Positions 59,301 through 64,000 of a stretch of DNA of 64,000 nucleotides are shown in pieces. Origin of the DNA: Iris pallida (Eukaryota > Streptophyta > Magnoliopsida > Asparagales > Iridaceae); the NCBI GenBank assembly GCA_029216955.1, contig JANAVB010023996.1, forward strand, positions 13,060,269 through 13,124,268, read 5' to 3'. Numbering within the stretch: the first letter of the stretch is position 1; the number at the start of each line of letters is the position of its first letter. A program made the position numbers and the translations under genes. The notes under the pieces are model-generated. The model made no database searches, had not been told where the DNA came from, and was given only the letters and a program-made list of their open reading frames with translations.

Positions 59301-60648
59301 GAATTGACCCTATTTGACCAGAGTTGACCAGTTGACCCAAAGTCAACTGTAAGTCAACACTTGACCTAGTTTGACTAGATTATTGACCGGAGTTGACCTA
59401 GAGTTAATTTGACTAGAAGAACCTAGGATAAAATAGATTATTTGTGGATTCATTTATTACAACTTGAACACCTTGTAACCTGTGTTGCTTTAAATAGGAC
59501 TCTGTGGCTTCAGTCGGACCTCCTATACTTATCAGCTGTTCAGGTTATCAGGCGAGTACATTCTTTGATCATTTCATATCCTGCTTAGAATTATTTCCTG
59601 CAGTAGATTACTATACTTGTACTGTCACGTTGGTCACACGGATTGGTACTATATGGATCCCTTCTTGAGATGTTATCCTTAGGGAGCATCGGGTACTACA
59701 TGTTCTGTGCGTTTCACTTACATGGCGTATCACTATGCTTCATTGGTTCTTTGATCACTTACGACATATACTCTTATGATCGTAGAGTCTTCCTAGAATC
59801 CTTATCCCATTTATGGGACTACTATGTATCACCTTCGGGGTCTATCACCTTCGGGGACTTATCACCTTCGGGGTCTACCACCCTTCGGGGGCTGTTACAT
59901 AGCATCATATAACATAACCTGGCTGGATCCTTGTGTATTGATTGGGGGTACGGGGGAGTAGAATTGGACATGTGAATAATACACCAGTAGTATCTTATCA
60001 GAATCATTCCTTAGTGTCTTATCAGAATCATCCCAGGCCATTTACATGTTCATATTGTACTCTGACTCACTAGTCACTGCTAGTTCTCTATGTATAGTAG
60101 ATATTTCTATTACTGTTCCCTCTCTGTTTACATACTGCTTTCTTTCAGTACCTGTATCTTACTTTACTGCATGATTATCTTTTCTAACCTGCTATGATCT
60201 GTTGAGATGTACTGTACTCGCTCCAGTCCTGACTAGACCCGTTGATAAATTTTACAGATGGCCTGGGATTGCCTGCTAGCCTAGAGGAGACACAGTAGAG
60301 GTTGTTTAGGTAGTTATTTCATTTTGTCTGGAGTTGTATTTACTTTGTGGATTACTGTATCTATATTGGAGTTTTGAGATGTATTTATGGGTTTATGTAT
60401 CTTAGACACTTAGACTTCTTTCTCATGTATCTCTTTTGGATTTCATGTTTTATCTATCCTTATCATGCTCTACCTTAGATGTGATTGAGTCTGTCTCTGC
60501 TATGTCACCCCCATTCGGGGAGTATAAACTGCTTAGCATTATATTGTTAAATGTTGTAACCTAGGACAGCGTTGTACCGCCGACACTGCGGCGTAGGCTG
60601 GGCGTTGTTACATTCTCGTGCCCTTACTCTAGGGTCCGGGTCGTGACA
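56323..60648 (+). repeat. E2 LTR, right copy
   Basis: Partner of 49258-53607, with the same order of island, 159-bp repeats, W-box cluster and minisatellite. Confidence 0.88.
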
Positions 60649-60851
60649 ACATAGCTTCTTGCCACGTGTGCGGGTCTTTAATTGCCTCAAATTCGTTTCA
60701 GCGCCGTTTTGTAGGAGGAAATCCCAAGGGTCGGCTCATTAAATCTTTTGGATTTTACGTCCTGGGTGAATCTCGGAGACGAAATCCGAGGAGTCGGTTT
60801 CGCTTTTTACGAGGCGGTTATTGGCCCACGTGTCCTCCTTCACTCGTCCTC
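60649..60851 (+). promoter_or_regulatory. Upstream region of antisense gene, element D
   Basis: Two G-boxes (CACGTG at 60663-60668 and 60827-60832). A dyad CGAAATCCGA-GGAG-TCGGTTTCG at 60780-60802, equivalent to 7989-8008 of A. Continues into the TATA box at 60852. Confidence 0.5.
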
Positions 60852-60861
60852 CTATAAATAG
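60852..60861 (+). promoter_or_regulatory. TATA box of antisense PMD gene, D
   Basis: CTATAAATAG, 102 bp before the ATG at 60954. Confidence 0.7.
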
Positions 60862-61080
60862 GAGGAGTTTGAAGAGAGAAAGGGCTTTTTTACTTTCTTT
60901 CTTTTTCCTCAAATCTTCCCTATCTCGATTGTCCTTTTCCTCTCCGATAACTAATGGCTCCCAAGAAGACCGTGGCAGCAAAGGGCAAGAAGGCGGCCTC
61001 TACTTCTGCCTTGACTGCGGCTGCTCCTCCGCCGGTCGTTGTACCCGATGTTCATCCTGACGTTCATCCCTCCATTACGG

Positions 61081-61468
61081 GTAAGGACAATGTATGAGTT
61101 AAAGGACCCTAACTGCCATGGCTACGTCGCATACTTTATGCACGAGTCTTTGCGAGCCGCATGTTCGTCCTACGGCTGAGCTGCAAGCCGCATAAAAAAA
61201 ACCACCGTGTCCGCATATGCGCTTCGTCGACGAAGTCGCATAAGCGACGCTAAACCACATGGACTTTTATTGAACGGAGCCGCATAAGTGCTCCTCTGAG
61301 CTTGATCCGCATGAGGCTTTGTTAAGTTGGAGCCGCATAAGGCTTCGGAGCCGCATATGGCTTCATGGAGCCGCATGGATGTTTTTCTGAGCCGCATGAG
61401 GCTTGGAAGCACCCAATCAGCTCTCTTTATCCATCCGTTTAACTTATCTTTCTCTGTCTTTTCTTCAG
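61081..61468 (+). other. Intron 1 of antisense gene, element D
   Basis: Donor GTAAGG, acceptor TCTTTTCTTCAG, 388 bp, phase 1, same join as in A. Holds GCCGCAT motifs (61155-61400) and a strong hairpin at 61217-61241. Confidence 0.78.
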
Positions 61469-63855
61469 TGAATCTGCCGGTTAATGCTGCTGGAGAACTC
61501 TTTGTCGGTAGCGCCCAAGCTGCTCTCGGCTATAGGTACGACCATATTGTTCAGCATATGACGGACCAGTTTCCGAGCGATGAGCCTCTGGCTAGACTGA
61601 ATGCCATTAAGAACCAGTCTTTCCATTTCCTTAACGCTATGATGAACTCTGGAAAATTCGAAAGGGAATATTTAAAGCCTGCGTTCTTCTTTGGGGATGC
61701 CTTGACTGTGGAGAACAGTCATGTTCTGGAGGTGTCGGAGAACTAGAGTTTTGTCTCTAACGGGATGGCGATCCGCATCCCCCAAATGGAGCGACACTTC
61801 CCGTTATCTTGGTTCAATATGCTTCCACTAGACCGAAAGATGGGAGAGACTTTAACTCCTACCCGAGGTGGGATGTTTGTGGGAGACATCCATTATAATA
61901 ACAGCATGAAGTCAGTGACTGCAGGCAAGGTGCACACCAGCTGTTCTGTAATGGGATTGGTCCCAGGTACTTTCTTGAACGTGCTGGGCCCCAATTTCAC
62001 ATTTTCTACCGTCGACACTTTTATAAATCAACTTGCTCGGAAGGGCTCCTACCCCATCGGCCGGTTGACGCTCCCTAGTTGGACACATCCTGTTCCCTCG
62101 TGGACCAATCTGTCTACATGGATCTTGTAAAAGTACGAGGCCTTTTTATGTGAGATTGACCTTGACCATGCCATTCGGGGCACCAGCCATGGCTTGCCCA
62201 TAAACAAGAAGTTGTTCATGTCTCTGCTGGAGATGTATAATTGCCGTACGGGAACCTTCTATACACCCATAGGGGAAATGGGGCTTGCACTCCACAAAAT
62301 GCACGCGGTCTCCAAGCTACCTTGGGGGGACGAAGCTTTTGAGGCGTATACTCCCACGAATAAGGAGTTCTAAGATTGGAAAAGACAATATCCAGACTTC
62401 GTGCCCCTTTATCAAGAGATATTGTGCCACTACAGCACATGTCATCAGACGGCCAGAAAAGATAACAACTCGGAAGGGAATGCTCCCCATACCAAGGACT
62501 GGGTGCATTATCTCTTCCCGACAGATACCTCAGGACGAATTACTTCCCGTCGCCCTCGATCCCGGGAGGCGGTGAAAGACTTGGGGTCGTCGGCTAAGAG
62601 GGTGGCCACCACCAGTGACAGATTCGGGAGTAAAACCAACTCTTCCGATTATTTCTAGCAGGATACCGAAGAGTTGTCAGAAAAAGCGCTCCTGGCGGGA
62701 TTTTTGATGGTATGGCTGCGAAACTGTGTAGTCTCTGGAGGAGCTGGTTCTATCGAGAGAATCAGTCGTAACTTCATCCTTCCGGCTGTGAAGTTAGTTT
62801 TACGAATCAGGCTAGCTCTCTTCCTGGCCATGGTGTGCAGCATATACCGTGGCCTTCGTACTTTCACATCTAAGGTCATTGCTCACGACATGACCAAGGA
62901 TTTTGAACGAACTGAGTTGCCCGATCACTATTTGATGGGGTGGCTGTTGATACATTATCCGTCTTTGATGAGACCGGGCTCTGAAGACGGTGTGACTGAT
63001 GATGATGCATTTATCTTCCGCTATCGTGACGAGCCTTGGGAGTGTGAGACCATACAGGCTTACCGGATGGCATTGGCGAGGGCAGATATGTATCATATTT
63101 TCGTATCCGTCCCTCGCTTTACCGCCAAGGACATAGAGGCTGTACATCTTGACGGTATTGCGCCCCCTCAACTTCTGGACGGTCAGATGCTCCTATGGCT
63201 GCGTAACATCCGCCCCGCACATCTGGTGTATCGTAACCGTAATACTATTTTTCTGGAGCCTTATCTGCCTAGCAGGTTTGCCCGTCAGTTTGGATACGGC
63301 CAGCTTTGTTTAGACAATCCCAGCTCCTGTCTGGGCTTTGAAGATAGCCTTCTTGATGGTATCAGGGCTTGGCAATACTACGATACATTCCATACCCGTA
63401 CCATTTTCTCAGTCCCTGCTATTAAGGCGTCAGTGGAGATCTTGTACATGGCGGCCTTGTACCATGTCATGGCGAACAAACCTCCAGTCGGTTTTAACTC
63501 GGGTGCCAGTTTTATTGTTGGTACCGGCCTGGAGGAAGGGTCCCAAGCGGCCAAGAAGAGAAAGACTAGAGTCGAAGTGCCATATTTGGATTCTGTGGCT
63601 GAGGATGATGAGGGCAACGAGCATGATGGAGATGACTCTACCCTTTCGGCGGCAGACGTAGAGGTGGATCAGCCGCCAATCTTGTCAGATGAGATATTGG
63701 GGGATCAGCCACCCGTTGTGCTTGGCCCTGCTCCAAAGCGTAGCAGGCAAATTTCTCCTGCTGGCAGTATATCTCGTTCCCGGAAGCTGGTTACAACCAG
63801 ACACCGCCAGCTAACTATAAGAGAAAGCGAAGAAGATGTCAATCCCGTGTCAGAG

Positions 63856-63925
63856 GTAACCAAACCACTCCCGATTCTTCCTTCCTTCTAGCTTTGATTT
63901 TAATCAACTTCTTTCCCGCTTGTAG
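63856..63925 (+). other. Intron 2 of antisense gene, element D
   Basis: Donor GTAACC, T/C-rich tract, acceptor GCTTGTAG, 70 bp, phase 0. The exon join (PVSE|VSRGEEE) matches A (PASE|VSEVEE). Confidence 0.75.
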
Positions 63926-64000
63926 GTGTCAAGAGGAGAAGAAGAGTCTCCAGATGCCGAGGTGGTGACCCGGAATGGCGGGGGCTTCCGTGAGTCTGTC

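Larger units (their letters stand above)
46979..60648 (+). mobile_element. Large-LTR non-coding element E2, tandem form (internal-LTR-internal-LTR)
   Basis: Internal copy 46979-49257 (lacks its first 0.4 kb), LTR 49258-53607, internal copy 53608-56322, LTR 56323-60648. LTRs are 4350 and 4326 bp, TGTGAGCACC... to ...GGGTCGTGACA. The two internal copies are almost identical. Most simply, unequal recombination between LTRs gave a tandem, after which the leftmost LTR and part of the first internal region were lost. No coding domain in any part. Confidence 0.85.
45582..64000 (-). mobile_element. Tat element D (interrupted by E2, runs off right edge)
   Basis: 3' LTR 45582-46908, polypurine tract, spacer, E2 as an insertion (46979-60648), then the plus-strand antisense gene from 60954. 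Pol lies beyond the window. It was inserted into the pol of C; the left flank is CCTGG, and the right flank is not visible. Confidence 0.85.
60954..64000 (+). pseudogene. Antisense PMD-domain gene of element D (runs off edge)
   Basis: Exon 1 60954-61080 (MAPKKTVAAKGKKAAS.., Pro-rich end), exon 2 61469-63855, exon 3 from 63926 to beyond the window. Exon 2 carries the plant mobile domain, including FYTPIGEMGLALHKMH, KLPWGDEAF, a long open part 62674-63855 and the SRFARQFGY end. It then has an acidic linker (DEGNEHDGDD) and KRSRQ. Stops interrupt the N-terminal half at 61744, 62128, 62371 and 62656. The best-preserved PMD copy in the window; comparison with A defines both introns and the frame. 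Sense strand opposite to pol of the same element. Confidence 0.82.

Overview
This window is plant heterochromatin built almost entirely from nested LTR retrotransposons. No ordinary host gene was found. The organism is a flowering plant, inferred from three things: Tat-type Ty3/gypsy elements with two RNase H domains, plant mobile domain (PMD) genes, and large non-coding elements with 3-4 kb LTRs. The species cannot be told from the sequence.

Layout, from outermost to innermost. (1) 1-2179 is the 3' part of a large LTR, inserted in a Tat element of which only a protease fragment remains (2180-2512). (2) Tat element C is inserted there. Its 3' LTR is 2513-3536, its antisense gene starts at 3976, and its pol is 41737-45581, all read with pol on the minus strand. 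(3) Element B (4032-39864, 5-bp duplication CTTGC on both sides) interrupts exon 1 of C's antisense gene. B is non-coding and minus-strand, with LTRs of about 3.5-3.9 kb and only 1.3 kb of internal sequence. (4) Inside B's left LTR lies Tat element A (6369-23929, 17.6 kb, duplication GTAGC/GTGGC), complete in structure but full of stops. (5) Inside B's right LTR lies element E1 (29566-39040), with two 3.3 kb LTRs and a non-coding centre. (6) C's pol is cut at 45581 by Tat element D (LTR 45582-46908), which runs off the right edge. (7) D is interrupted by E2 (46979-60648), a non-coding element in the order internal-LTR-internal-LTR with 4.3 kb LTRs.

The Tat elements carry two opposed transcription units. 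Gag-protease-RT-RNase H-integrase is read on the minus strand from the LTR promoter. A separate gene on the plus strand, with its own TATA box, two introns and a poly(A) signal, encodes a PMD protein with an acidic linker and a coiled-coil tail. The two units converge on about 1 kb of sequence packed with stem-loops. Their arms change in a compensatory way while the apical loop (GAGGTAAT..GGAC) is kept. This array, present in both A and C, is the most interesting unexplained structure here.

A GCCGCAT motif recurs dozens of times in the Tat LTRs, the spacer beside the polypurine tract, intron 1 of the antisense gene and the gag leader. All coding regions are decayed by stops and frameshifts, so the elements look inactive, although the 1152-codon RT/RNase H frame of A is still open.
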